This document shows positions 50,821 to 62,604 of a DNA stretch of 64,000 nt, piece after piece. The DNA lies in NCBI GenBank assembly GCA_963575745.1, contig CAUYUJ010014205.1, positions 488,087 through 552,086 of the forward strand, given 5' to 3'. The stretch's first letter is position 1; each line of letters begins with the position of its first letter. Under the pieces are notes generated by a model. The model searched no databases. It was not told where the DNA came from and was given only the letters and a program-made list of their open reading frames with translations. Source of the DNA: Prorocentrum cordatum (lineage: Eukaryota; Sar; Dinophyceae; Prorocentrales; Prorocentraceae). Made by a program: the position numbers and the translations under genes.

Positions 50821-53085
50821 GTAAAACCCAATGCTAACATCCAATACGAAAATCCAATGCTAAAACCCAATGCTAAAAGCCAATGCTAAAAGCTAATGCG
50901 AAAAGCCAATGCTAAAAACCAATGCTAAAAGCCCATGCTAGAAGCCAATGCTAAAATCCAATTCTAAAAACCAGTGCTAGAATCCAATGTCAACGGCGCC
51001 GAACTCTTGCGCGCCGAAGCCCGCGGCGCCGAAGTCATGCGGAAACCGCGGCAAGGGGCCAAAATCCAATGCTATAATTCAATGCGAAAAGCCAATGTTA
51101 AAATCCAATGCGAAAAGCCAATGCCAAAAGCCAAAATTAAAAAGCCAATGCGAAAAGCCACTGCTACAATCCAATGCTAAAATCCAATGCTAACAAGGTC
51201 GAACTCTTGCGCGCCGAAACCCGCGGCGCCGAAGTCATGCGGAAGCCGCGGCGAAGAGCTAGAATCCAATGCTAAAACCCAATGCTAAAGTCAAATGCTA
51301 AAACCAAATGCTAAAAGCCAAGCCAATGTTACAAGCCAATGCCAAAAGCCAATGCTAAAAGCCAATGCTAAAAGCACATGCTAAAACCCAATGCTAAATC
51401 CCAATGCTAAAGTCCAATGCTAAAACCCAATGCTAGGATCCAATGCCAACGGCGCCGAACTCTTGCGCGCCGAAACCCGCTGCGCCGAAGTCTGGCAGAA
51501 ACCGCGGCAAGGGGTTAAAATCCAATGCTAAAACGCAATGCTAAAATCCAATGCTAGAAGCCATTGCTAAAAGCCAATGCTTACAGCCAATGATAAAGCC
51601 AATGCTAAAAAACAATGCTAAAAGCCAGTGGTACAACCCAATGCGAGAATCCAATGTTAAAACCCAATGCTAAAATCCAAGGCCGAAATCGAATGCTAAC
51701 TGCGCCGAACTCTTGCGCGCCGAAACCAGCGGCGCCGAAGTCATGCGAACACCGCGGGAAGGGGCCATACTAAATCCAACGCTAAAGGCCAATGCTAAAA
51801 GCCAATGCTAAATGCCAATGCGAAAAGCCAATGTTAAAATCCAATGCGAAAAGCCAATGCTAAAACCCAATGCTCAACTCCAATGCTAAAATCCAAAGCT
51901 GAAGCCAAATGCTAAAACCCAATGCTAAAATCCAATGCCCACGGCGCCGAACACTTGCGCGCCGAAACCCGCGGCGCCGAAGTCATGCGGAAACCGCGGC
52001 AAGGGGCTAAAACCCAATGCTAAAATGCAATGCTAAAAGCCAGTGCTAAAAGCAAATGCTAGAAGCCAATCCTGAAAGCCGATGCAAAAAAGCCGATGTG
52101 CAAAGCCAATTTTAAAACCCAATGCTAAAATCCAATGCGAAAATCCAGCGCCAGACTCTTGCGCGCCGAAGCCCGCGGCGCCGAAGTCACGCGGAAACCG
52201 CGGCAAGGGGCGAAAACCCAATGCCAATCCTAATCAAATCAAATGCTAAAGCCACTGCCAAACGCCAATGCTAAAATCCAATGATGTTTGTCAATGCGAA
52301 GAGCCAGTGCTAAAAGCCAATGCTAAAAGCCAATGCTAAAATCCAATACTTACATCCAACGTTAAGGTACAATGCTAACTTCGCCAAACTCTTGCGCGCC
52401 GAAGCCCGCGGCGCCGAAGTCATGCGGAAACCGCGGCAAGGGGCTAAAATCCAATGTTAAATGCAGAAGCCAGTGCTAAAAGCAAATGCTAAAAGCCAAT
52501 GCTAAAAGCCAATGCTACAAGCCAATGCTAAAAACCAATGCTAAAATTCCACGCGAAAATCCAATATTAATATCCAATGCTAAAATCCAATGCTAAAATC
52601 CAATGCCAACGGCGCCGAACTCTTGCGCGCCGAAACCCGCGGCGCCAAAGTCATGCGGAAACCACGGCAAGGGGCGAAAATCCGATGCTAAAACCCAATA
52701 TTAACATCCAATGCTAAAATCTAATACTAAAAACCAATGCTAACAGCCAATGCGAAAAGTCAATGCTAAAAGCAAATGCTAAAAGCCAATGCTAAAAGCC
52801 AACGCTAGAAGCCAATGCTAAAACCCAATGCGAAAATCCAATGCTAAAATCCAATGCTAAAATCCAATGTCATTGGCGCCGAACTCTTGCGCGCCGAAGC
52901 CCGCGGCGCCGAAGTCCTGCGGAAACCGCGGCAAGTGGCTAGAATCCAATGCTATAAAATCCAATGCTAAAATCCAATGCTAAAATCCAATGCCAACGGC
53001 GCCGAACTCTTGCGCGCCGAAACCCGCGGCGCCGAAGTCATGCGGAAACCGCGGCAAGGGGCTAAAATCCATTGCTACGACGGCG
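50821..53085. repeat. TCCAATGCTAAAA satellite, reverse arm 1, with GC boxes
   Basis: CCAATGCTAAAA units interrupted by about ten GC boxes of the type GGCGCCGAACTCTTGCGCGC, then CGAAACCCGCGGCGCCGAAG and TCATGCGGAAACCGCGGCAA. Boxes begin at about 50991, 51187, 51450, 51697, 51941, 52150, 52380, 52611, 52876 and 52994. Confidence 0.95.
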
Positions 53086-53089
53086 CCGC

Positions 53090-53690
53090 CACCTTCTCCA
53101 CCCGCCCCTATTCCTCCGTCCGCCCCTCTTTTCCCCTTGACAGCGGCATAGACGATAACGACCAGAACGACGACTGACGTTCGATCGTGCTGACTCCATT
53201 TCTGATTCCCGATCCTTTTCCAGGTCCGGGAAGCAAAGCCATCAGGATTTCAAGTGCGGCTTCAATAACGACTCCCATTACGGCAACTTCGACATTTACG
53301 GCCACTTCAACGTCGGTGTCTATCCCGGTCATGGAGAACCCCAGCACGGCACATGCAACTGAAATGAGATCTTCAGTTCCCGTAGCCAGTCGGTTACAAA
53401 TTGTATTAATGGGCACGTACCTCGCCAACATAATAAGAGATGATTTTGGTCCAACTACAAATCCGATGGCATCACCAGCAGCAGCGCGCACGACACGGAC
53501 CTCAATAACAACCGGTACAGGACAAATTTCGACAATATCGAGCGCGGCGACGTTGTCAAATTTATCATGGTGTCGACCCTCATTGCGCGCACGAGAGCAA
53601 AATCCACCTTCGCTTTCCCCCCACCCCACTCCACCGCCCGATGACATCTCCCGAGAGGGCCCCCAAGATGATGGCAAGCTGTAACTGCAC
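53090..53690. repeat. Segmental duplication, copy 2 (LINE E empty site)
   Basis: It carries the two parts seen at 47056-47355 and 49736-50030 joined without interruption; the join lies at about 53395. The sequence reads through on both strands (plus 53187-53684, minus 53108-53734) without a recognised family. Confidence 0.92.
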
Positions 53691-53709
53691 AGTGGCCTTG
53701 AGCTGTAAG

Positions 53710-54508
53710 TGCACAGTGGCGTATATTTTAGCATTGGATGTTACCATTGGGCTTTAGCATTGGATTTTAGCAGTTGATTTTAAACATTGGATGTTAGCAT
53801 TTGATTTTAGCATTGGATTTTTAGCATTGGATTTTAGCATTGGATTTTACATTGGATTCTAGTATTGGAGTTTAGCGTTGGATTTTAGCATTGGATTTTA
53901 GCATTGATTTTAGCATTGGATATTCGCATTGGATTTTAGCATTGGATTTCAGCATTGGATTTCAGCATTGGATTTTAGGATTGGATTTTAGCATTGGATT
54001 ACAACATTGAACTTACACATTGGCTTTTCGCATTGGATTTTAGCAGTGGACTTTAGCACTGGCTTTTAGCATTGGCTTTTAGCATTGGCTTTTGGCATTG
54101 GCTTTTAACATTGGCTTTCAGCATTGGATTTTAGCATTGGGTTTTAGCATTGGATTTTAGCATTGGGTTTTAGCACTGGATGTTAGCATTGGATGTTAGC
54201 ATTGGGTTTTAGCATTGGATTTTAGCACTGGGTGTTAGCATTGGATTTCAGCATCAGATTTTAGCATTGGATTTTAGCACTGGATGTTAACATTGGGCTT
54301 TAGCATTTGATTTTAGCTTTGGATTTTCGCATTGGATTTTAGCATTGGATTTTAGCATTGGGCTTCAGCATTGGACTTTAGCATTGTATTTTAACATTGG
54401 ATTTTAGCAGTGGGCTTTTGCAGTGGATTTTAGCAGTGGATTTTAGCATTGGATCTTAGCATCGGCTTTGTGCATTGGATTTTAGCATTGGATTTTAGCA
54501 TTGGATTT
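53710..54508. repeat. TTTTAGCATTGGA satellite, forward arm 2
   Basis: Same unit and orientation as 50040-50738. Confidence 0.95.
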
Positions 54509-54585
54509 CGGCACCGTGCCGGGCGTTCTGCAAGACTTTCAGCGCCACGGATTTCGGCGCGCAAGAAATTCGGTGCCGTTAGCAC
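54509..54585. repeat. GC-rich junction box between inverted satellite arms (second)
   Basis: Near-copy of 50739-50820, again followed by GGTAAAACCCAATGCTAAAA. Confidence 0.9.
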
Positions 54586-57225
54586 TGGTAAAACCCAATG
54601 CTAAAACCCAATGCAAAATCCAATGCTAAAAGCCAATGCTAAAAGCCATACATGCCACGGCTAAAATCCAATGGTAAAATCCAATGCGAAAATCCAATGC
54701 TAACGGCGCCGAACTCTTGCGCGCCGAAGCCCGCGGCGCTCAAGTCATGCGGAAAACGCGGCAAGGGGGTAAAATCCAATGCTAAAACCCAATGCTAAAA
54801 TCTAACGCTACCAGCCAATGCTAAAAGCCAATGCTAAACGCCAATGCTCAAAGCCAATGCTAAAACCCAGTGCTAAAAACCAATGCTAAAATCCAAAGCT
54901 AAAATCCAATGCCAAACTCCAATGCTAAAATCCAGTGCTGAAATCCAAGCCTAAAAGCCAGTGCTAAAATCCTATGCGAACGGCGCCGAACTCTTGCGCG
55001 CCGAAGCCCGCAGCGCCGAAGTCATGCGGAAACCACGGCAAGGGGCTAAAATCCCATATTAAAACTCAATGCTTAAAGCCAATGCTAACAGCCAATGCTA
55101 AAAGCCAATGCTAAAAGCTAAAGCGAAAAGCCAATGCTAAAAGCCAATGCGAAAATACAATGCTAACGGCGCCGAACTCGTGCGCGCCAAATCCCGCGGC
55201 GCCGAACTCACGCGGAAACCGCGGCGATGTGCTAAAATCCAATGCTGAAATCCAATGCTAAAATCCAATGCTAAAATCAAATGCTGAAGCCAATTGCTAA
55301 AAGCCAATGCTACAAGCCAATGCAAGCCAATGTGAAAAGCCAATGCCAAAAGCAAATGCTAAAATCCAATGCTAAATCCCAATGCTAAAGTCCAATGCTA
55401 AAATCAAATGCTAGAATCGAATGCTAACGGCGCCGAGCTCTTGCGCGCCGAAACCCGCGGCGCCGAAGTCATGCGGAAACCGCGGCAAGGGTCTAAAATC
55501 CAATGGCAACATCAAATGCGATAATCCAATGCTAGAAGCCAGTGCTAAAAAGCCAATGCTTACAGCCAATGCTACAAGCCAATTCTAAAATCCAATGCGA
55601 AAACCCAATGCTAAAACCCAATGCTAAAATCCAATGCTAAAAACCAATGCTAACGGCGCCGTACTCTTGCGCGCCGAAACCCGCGGCGCCGAAGTCACGC
55701 GGGCACCGCGGCAAGGGGCTGTGCTAAAATCCAATGCGAACGGCCAATGCTACAAGCCAATGCTAAAAGCGAATGCTAAAAGCCAATGTTAAAATCCAAT
55801 GCTAAAAGCCAATGCTAAAATCGAATGCTAAAATCCAATGCGAAAATCCAATGTAAAGATCCAATGATACAACCCAATGCTAAAATCCAATGCGAACGGC
55901 GCCGAACTTCTTGCGCGCCGAAACCCGCGGCGCCGAAGTCATGCGGGCACCGCGGCAAGGGGCTGAAACCCAATGCTAAAATCCAATGCGAAAACCAAAT
56001 GCTAAAAGCCAATGCGAAAAGCCCCAATGCGAAACGCCAATGCTCAAAGCCAATGCCAAAAGCCAATGCTAAAAGCCAATGCGAAAAGCAAGTGCTAAAT
56101 TCCAATGCTAAAATTCAATGCCAAAATCCAGTGCTAACGGCGCCGAACTCTTCCGCGCCGGAACCCGCGGCGCCGAAGTCATGCGGAAACCGCGGCAAGG
56201 AGCTAAAATCCAATGCGAAAGCTCAATGCTAACATCCAATGGTAAAATCAAATGCTAACTAAAAGCCAGAAGCGTCAATGCTAAAAGCCAATGTTTAAAG
56301 CCAATGCTAAAGGCCAATGCCAAACTCCAATGTTAAAATCCAATGCTAAAATCCAATGCTAAAATCCAATGCCAAAAATCCAATGCGAAAATCCAATGTT
56401 AAGATCCAGTGCTAACGGCGCTGAACTCTTGCGCGCCGAAACCCGCGGCGCCGAAGTCATGCGGAAACCGCGGCAGGGGCGAAAACCCAATGCTAAAATC
56501 CAATGCTAACAGCCAATGCTAAAAGCCAATATTAAAAGCCAATGCTAAGAGCCAATGCTAAAATGTCATTGATAAAAGCCAATGCTAAAAGCCAATGCGG
56601 AAAGCCAATGCTCAACTCCAATGCCAAAACCCAAGGCTAAAATCCAATGCTAACGGTGCCGAACTCTTGCGCGCCGAAACCCGCGGCGCCGAAGTCATGC
56701 AGAAACGACGGCAAGGGGTTAAAATCAAATGCTAAAACCCAATGCTAAAATCAAATATAAAAGCCGATGGTAAACGCCAATGCAAAAAGCCAGCGCTAAA
56801 AGCCAATGCTAAAAGCCAATGCTAAGAGCCAATGCTAAAAGCCAATGCTAAAAGCCAATGCTAAATTGCAATGCGAAGCTCCAATGCCAAAATCCAATGC
56901 TAAAATCCAATGCGAAAATCCAATGCTGACGGCGCCGAACTCTTGCGCGCCGAAACCCGCGGCGCCGAAGTCATGCGGAAACCACGGCAAGGGGCTAAAA
57001 TCCAATGCTAAAATCAAATGCTAAAATCCAATGCTAAAATCCAATGTTAAAACCAAATGCTAAAAGCCAATGCTACAAGCCAATGCTAAAAGTCAATGTT
57101 GAAAGCCAGTTCTAAAAGCCAATGCCAATGCTAAAAGCCGATGCTAAAATCCAATGCTAAAATCCAATGCTAAAATCCAATGCTAGAATCCAATGCTAAA
57201 ATCCAATATTTAATCGGCAATGGTG
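54586..57225. repeat. TCCAATGCTAAAA satellite, reverse arm 2, with GC boxes
   Basis: Same structure as 50821-53085. About ten GC boxes begin near 54703, 54978, 55164, 55427, 55653, 55896, 56136, 56413, 56652 and 56929, so spacing is mostly 190-280 bases. Confidence 0.95.
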
Positions 57226-57600
57226 CAGTGTCTTGTGACAGCGTGCAATATGGGACCATACATTACGTAGTGCAGAGCACACCGCATGAGTTTGGGGTGC
57301 CATGTTACATACGAGCATACAGGATATCACCATATGCTAGGAAAAAGGGTTGGGGAAGCAAGACATCCAGGGCCGCAGATTTTGCAAAATATTATGGGGT
57401 TCTGCGTGGTATTGCACCTACTTCCACACACTGCAATACCATGCTGGATCCAATGGACAATATCAATGTCAAAAGTGGCAACGACGACAACTACGACGCC
57501 AACATGGTCAACACCAATACCAACAGGGACAATACCAACTACGACGCCAACATGGACAACACCGACTTCCCGACATGCGCGTATACCACTACCTATTCTT
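57226..57600. other. GTGCAA remnant and a GEARHPGP-bearing LINE 5' fragment
   Basis: 57226-57285 has GTGCAA-type words. In the frame of 57286 KRVGEARHPGPQ appears, a relative of the RIGEATNPGP motif of LINE F at about 57780. It is followed by an internally repeated Asn/Asp stretch in another frame (57480-57570). It may be a 5' fragment of another LINE copy. Confidence 0.45.
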
Positions 57601-57602
57601 AA

Positions 57603-58438
57603 CATGCGACGGGAACGGCATTGTCAAATATGTGTGTAAACGCCTGACAATCGGCACACAGATATTTGGCAAATGGTGTAGGATAGCTGTGGGCATGCAT
57701 TCGTGGTGGGAGAAATACCATGCACAATTATATTTCCAATACGACTTGCCGTGCAGATTTTCCCCAACAGCAGGCATTCGGATCGGAGAAGCAACGAACC
57801 CAGGACCGCCAGGACTCGACCGGGCACTGCAATTTTTGGGGCTAGGACCGCCAAGCGAAAGGCGCACGACGGAAGAACAGGATCCATCAAGAAGACAGGT
57901 TGAAGCACGACCAACGACCGCGCGAAGGCGAGAACCTTTACGACAACGGCGTCCCGACCTACCATCAACTACGGCACTACCCGGCCCGCCTCCCGATTTC
58001 CCCAACGTAACCCCTTACCCATTCACCCACCCTATCCAAACGCGTCTTGCCCCCCCCCCTCCCCGGCATTCGGGCCCGATCCGTTGTCGCCTGGAAGGGC
58101 TGAATACGACCCGCCGCCCCGGCGAGCCTTCCTTCCGAGCCCCTACCCCGAACGACCACCTCTTGAAGCTAGAGATCCCAGGGGATCCGAACGCACCCCT
58201 TCTCCTCCATCAGGGCTTTTCAGAACTGACCGCGCTCGCCCTGAGCCTGCGCGCGCCGAAGGGGCCGGCGAAGCCATACTTTCCCCCAGACTTACCCTTT
58301 CCACAGAACATCAACTTGAAGACGCAATGCCCACCCCCGCGGCCCCTCCAACAACTGCTCTCCCTGTGCCGACTGGCCCGCCTGGAGATCGCCGACCTGA
58401 CGGTGCAACAACGGCAAGTAATGGACGGCTTGGTTTAG
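57603..58438 (+). pseudogene. LINE F N-terminal region with GEATNPGP and Pro-rich segment
   Basis: The frame open to 58438 reads AGIRIGEATNPGPPGLDRAL (about 57768-57827), then QFLGLGPPSERR and a Pro/Arg-rich stretch. GEA(S/T)NPGP is a motif I associate with dinoflagellate LINE proteins. GLDRALxxLGxG occurs again at about 58433 in the next frame. The reading should change frame at the C run 58048-58058 into the ORF beginning at 58084. The start codon is unknown; upstream codons back to 57350 are open. Confidence 0.55.
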
Positions 58439-59748
58439 ACCGAGCTCTCGATATTTTGGGGTTTGGGGCAACTTCAATTGAGCCGCCGCCTCAACAACTA
58501 CATTGCGATATGGGCGGGATGAGCGATTTAGACGACGAGTCAGATGGTGAATTCGTGATCACTGGATGCCGAGAACAACCCGATGGAGGAAACAATGCCG
58601 GTGCAGTTGACGCCAGTACAGTCCGACCACCATTTGACGCCGATACAGTGCGACCACCGCCAGGTGCTGCGCACGCTGCCCGATCCCTACTGCAGTACAT
58701 CAACGCTATACCAGCCGGAACCCCGGATGATGATTTATTGGGGCACGTCGAAAGATACCATTGGTCGGAATTCAATGTACCAATCTTTTGGGCAGCTGCA
58801 GTCTCAAACGACAATTGCGCCGCGGTGGAATGGCTTACCCACTTAATCGATTTATTCGTTGGCCGATGGCCGAACTTCGATGCCATGGTCAATGCAAACT
58901 CCGCTCATACAGCATTCGTGGCAATACGATATAGCATGCGACAAATTGGGATTACGGATGGGGCCTTTCTCCGGGAGTGGCTAATCGCACACGACATTGC
59001 AGGGCGACAGTACGATGTGCAGGGGTACTTTGGGAGGGAGTTGCAAGAGCGCCTCATCGACAATGTATCTCAAATTGACGCTGCGGCCCGTTTCATCGAG
59101 ACTGTGTACTTTGCTGTTGCGGTCGGGCTCTACAAAGACCAGGATGTTCGACACGCCCTCGCGCATCTAGTGCAACGGCATGCTCCCTCTCGCCCAAGCG
59201 GCGATTCACCGACGCACCCGCCCAGAGGAGACGAGGGCTCTCCAACCAGACAGGCAGATTCACGACGACCACAACTTACGCCGGGTGGAACACACAGGCA
59301 GGGACGTCCCGGAGTCGCTCGACTACCGAATGGGCGGGGCCATATCGACACAATGGATTTTCGGGAGGAGATCGATACTGCAGCCCAGACGCTTCGATCA
59401 GTGCCAAGATGCATTCGGGTGCCCTTTCTGCGTGCAGTGACACAGTGTCTTGTGGAGATCGAACGCACACATTTGCGTTGGGACCGCGATGACAATTCTG
59501 AAGGTGATTGCGTGCGCGCGTGGATCCTATTGTTTCTGCCCCCCCGTATGTCGTTACACCTGACGGCCCATGGGGGCGAAGCAGGGGAACGAGATTTACG
59601 CCAGCGAGTGGCCTTGTTCGACGCTGGCGATTGGGGCCAACTTCTGAACCGGGCCCGGAACAGCATGGCGAAACGGAATTCTCGGTCGCCACGCGCACCC
59701 CGAAGAACCCATGGAGCAAAAGAGAAGATCGACAAAGCGATGCTTTAA
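58084..59748 (+). pseudogene. LINE F central region up to a nonsense codon
   Basis: A 554-codon frame. Landmarks: LGLDRALDILGFGATSIEPP, SDLDDESDGEFVITGCREQP, FWAAAVSNDNCAAVEWLTHL, then a helical stretch to about 59190, a Pro/Arg-rich linker, and RVALFDAGDWGQLLNRARNS with a basic end. It stops at TAA 59746-59748, where the second copy has TTA, so this is a point nonsense mutation; the frame continues in register into the RT. The function of the region between 58510 and 59190 is unknown. Confidence 0.6.
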
Positions 59749-59832
59749 ATCAAACAAGGCGAACTGGGCCACACTGCCCGAGTTCTTACATCCACGGGAA
59801 TTGCGCCTGGCAATCAAGCCACATTTGACGAA

Positions 59833-60411
59833 TTGACCAATCCGTCATTGCGGCCGGCATGCCCCGCAGAACCTTTCCCGGTTGGTCTGGGCGACTTCGT
59901 GCCAGCCCAAGAAGCGGACTTAGACAAAGATTTGTTTGCGACGGTCTTCCGACAAACCAGGCGCGGATGGAGTGGAGGGATGTGGGGAAGCCGATATGAA
60001 TACTTCAAGCCGCGCTTCGAGGACGACATCGTTTTCGATTCCCTGTGCGAAGTAGCACAACGATTGGCGACAGCACAGATTCCGGAAATTGTTCGGGATA
60101 ATCTTCTCTATTCCTCGCTTACCGCAATACTGAAACCAAATACGAGAGTACGCGGTATATCTAGCGGAGACACATTCAGACGGTTGGTGGCGAAAACCCT
60201 TGCCAGACAATTCCAAGACAGCTTACGCGAAGCAGTGCGACCTCATAACTTTGGTGCCAATGACCGCTCGGGCACGGGCGCGGCAATCCATGCGCCGAGG
60301 TACTTAACCGATGCCCATCCGAACAAAGTCTTTCTAAGTATTGATGGCGATGGCGCCTTCGACCACGTCTCCCGGGCGCGCGCGTTCGAACAGCTCATAG
60401 GCAGTGAATAA
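59833..60411 (+). pseudogene. LINE F RT, fingers and first palm part
   Basis: Same frame as the upstream region. LRPACPAEPFPVGLGDFVPA, RRGWSGGMWGSRYEYFKPRF, VRGISSGDTFRRLVAKTLAR (fingers), GTGAAIHAPRYLTDAHPNKV and FLSIDGDGAFDHVSRARAFE, the last giving the first catalytic Asp. It stops at 60409-60411, after which the frame is broken. Confidence 0.75.
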
Positions 60412-60555
60412 TTGCACGGTTTCTTGTTTGTCGCACGACTGTGGCATTCTGTCTCGTCACAATACAAATGGAAGGACGACGCCAGTAACAATCACACGAT
60501 ACTACCAGGTGACGGCGGAGAGCAGGGTGATGCATTGATGCCTGCATAATTTGGT

Positions 60556-61760
60556 TTGGCACTCCATGCCGCTATAAGTCATACCCACACACGTCTACCA
60601 CGAGGTGCTTACATACTTGCATATGTGGACGACATTTACGTACTGTGTGAACCACGACGTGGCCAACATCTACGACTTGGTTCAAACCACCCTCCGGGGC
60701 ACTTGCCACGTAGACGTCAACATCGGCAAGCTGGCGGCACGGGGCAAACATCGCAATTTTTGTCCTCCTGGGTTGGCAACGCGTGGGCCAACGGCATGGG
60801 CGCACGATAACCTGACTTGGAGCAAGGGTTACGGGTGTTAGGCGCACCATTTTGCACAAATGCATTTGCGGAGAGTTTTGGACATGCGCGGGCTGAAGAG
60901 AAGGCGAAACTGCTGAACATCTTTCCTAAGCTCCCTTCTATTCAAATGGCGTGGCTCCTACTCTACTACTGCGCAGTACCACGACTCAACCATATCTTGC
61001 GAACGACGCCCCAAAACCAGTCCCAACCAGCCGCTACAATACACGATGCAAACGTTTTAACTTTCTTCCGACGGCTATTTGGGATTCAAGGGCCTAGGGG
61101 ATGGGATCGTGAATTGCATGGTGTATATTACGACGACTGGGTGGCGCAAGCGACCCTCCCTCTCCGCTACGCGGGACTGGGGCTGAGAAACTCTTTACGA
61201 TTAGCTCCTGCGGCTTGCTGGGCAAGCTGGGCAAATTCATTTAGCGGTATTAGCAGAGATTTCCCGACCATCGGCCGAGAGATCATGGGCCATTTTGATG
61301 CGCTATCTGCGGCTCGCGACGTCGGAGCGATCGGCGCGCCCAATTGTTTGGCCGCAGCGGAGCGCGCAGGAAGAATCTGCGACCACGGTGGTTGGACGAA
61401 CCGGCCAATTTGGCCACAAATGGCAGCGGGTGGGAGACCCCCCGCGCCACCGGAACAACCGATTGCCCTTGGAGAATGGACGCATGGCTGGCAATTCTAC
61501 GCCTCAGACGCTTTAGAGAACAAAACGTACAAGAATGCATTACAACAGCTGGGAGGGGGATGCCACGCTCATACGAATGCCGCGACGGCAGGCAAAAGCA
61601 TAATTCAGCCGAGCAGGGGGCCTTACGCAGCAATACGGCTAACAATCTGCCCAACAAACCGCGAACTGGGCACTGGACAACGCACGCATGTCGCGTGCGA
61701 TACGCCGACGGCTGGGCATTGGAGTTTTGTTCGAAGGACGTGACACGCATGGACACGCTA
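60556..61760 (+). pseudogene. LINE F RT catalytic part (YVDD), thumb and C-terminus
   Basis: AYILAYVDDIYVLCEP carries the YVDD box (60622-60633). After a shift, the frame 60817-61743 reads VLGAPFCTNAFAESFGHARA, LLYYCAVPRLNHILRTTPQN and ATLPLRYAGLGLRNSLRLAP, then LAPAACWASWANSFSGISRD, the thumb motif LPxRxxGLGLR with its downstream helices. Related LINEs continue with a short Cys/His end; here several frames near 61560-61780 share it. Confidence 0.75.
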
Positions 61761-62180
61761 TGATGACTACCAATCAGAACGCCAGGCTGAACATACGACA
61801 CATTCATTTGGTCGGGGCGTGGCGGAAAGTCTTTACCGAAGCCGGTGGGTTGATGCCCGATAGGAATGTGGAGAGGTCCTTACGGGACACATATACCAGT
61901 CCCCCCCGGGGACCAAAGGCGCTTGGACTTTATAGTACCAGGTCTCCACGTGGAGCAAGGATTACCATTGCACCCCATCAGCGGCAATGGAGCCCCGAAG
62001 CCAGGGGCCAGCAACCGCGGCGGACGAGTTCTGGAAACAGCCGAACGCAGCAACAACAGGACGCACGACGATGTCACAACCAAGGGCCTGGGGTCGCTAC
62101 AGTGCCTGTGGGCAGAGACTTACGGCAAATGGGGAAAGCAATCAATTGCCCTTGTGCCGGTTCTCGCTCGAGAGCGGCGC
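61760..62180 (+). pseudogene. LINE F C-terminal Asp/Glu domain
   Basis: In the frame 61866-62609 the pieces RRLDFIVPGLHVEQGLPLHP, RGGRVLETAERSNNRTHDDV, SLQCLWAETYGKWG and ALVPVLARERRRALL correspond block for block to LINE D on the minus strand at 40928-41404. The conserved Asp (RLD) and Glu (AETYG) could be metal ligands, but no nuclease assignment is proven. After about 62180 the frame enters the minisatellite. Confidence 0.65.
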
Positions 62181-62183
62181 CGC

Positions 62184-62587
62184 GCGCTACTTGGTGCCGC
62201 GCCGTGCTGGTCTTGCGGTGCCGTGCTGGTCTTGCCGCGCCGTGCTAGTCATGCGGTGCGGTGCTGGTCTTGCCGCATTCTGGTATTGCTGTGCCGTGCT
62301 GGTCTTGCCGTGCCGTGCTGGTTTTGCTGTTCCGTGCTGGTCTTGCTGCGCCGTGCTGGTCCTGCTGTGCCGTGTTGCTCTTGTTGTGCCATGCTGGTCT
62401 TGCTGTGCCGTGCGGGTCTTGTTGTGCCGTGCTGGTCTTGCCGTGCCGCGTTGCTGCGCCGTGCTGGTCTTGCTGTGCCGTGCTGGTCTTGCTGTGCCAT
62501 GTTGGTCTTGCCATGCCGTGCTGGTCTTGCTGTGCCGTGCTGGCCTTGCCGCGCCGTGCTGGTCTTGCCGTGCCGTGCTGGTCTTTT
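62184..62587. repeat. 19-bp minisatellite, about 21 units
   Basis: GTGCCGTGCTGGTCTTGCT units in tandem with point changes and two shortened units (near 62275 and 62455). It begins at the end of LINE F and stops four bases before TTTAGCATTGGATTTT. Confidence 0.95.
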
Positions 62588-62604
62588 TTTAGCATTGGAT
62601 TTTG

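Larger units (their letters stand above)
57600..62180 (+). mobile_element. LINE F: GEATNPGP-type LINE with YVDD RT
   Basis: The order of coding regions is a GEATNPGP-containing start, Pro-rich region, a long unique domain, RT fingers and palm, YVDD, thumb and a C-terminal Asp/Glu domain, all plus strand. No endonuclease of the AP type is seen. At least four frame changes and several stops break it. The 5' boundary is not sharp. A 5'-truncated second copy starts at 62605. Confidence 0.75.

Noticed and set aside
50821-57225. Regularly spaced GC boxes as a CRISPR array or tRNA cluster
   Set aside because: The spacers are themselves CCAATGCTAAAA satellite, not unique, and the boxes do not fold as tRNA.
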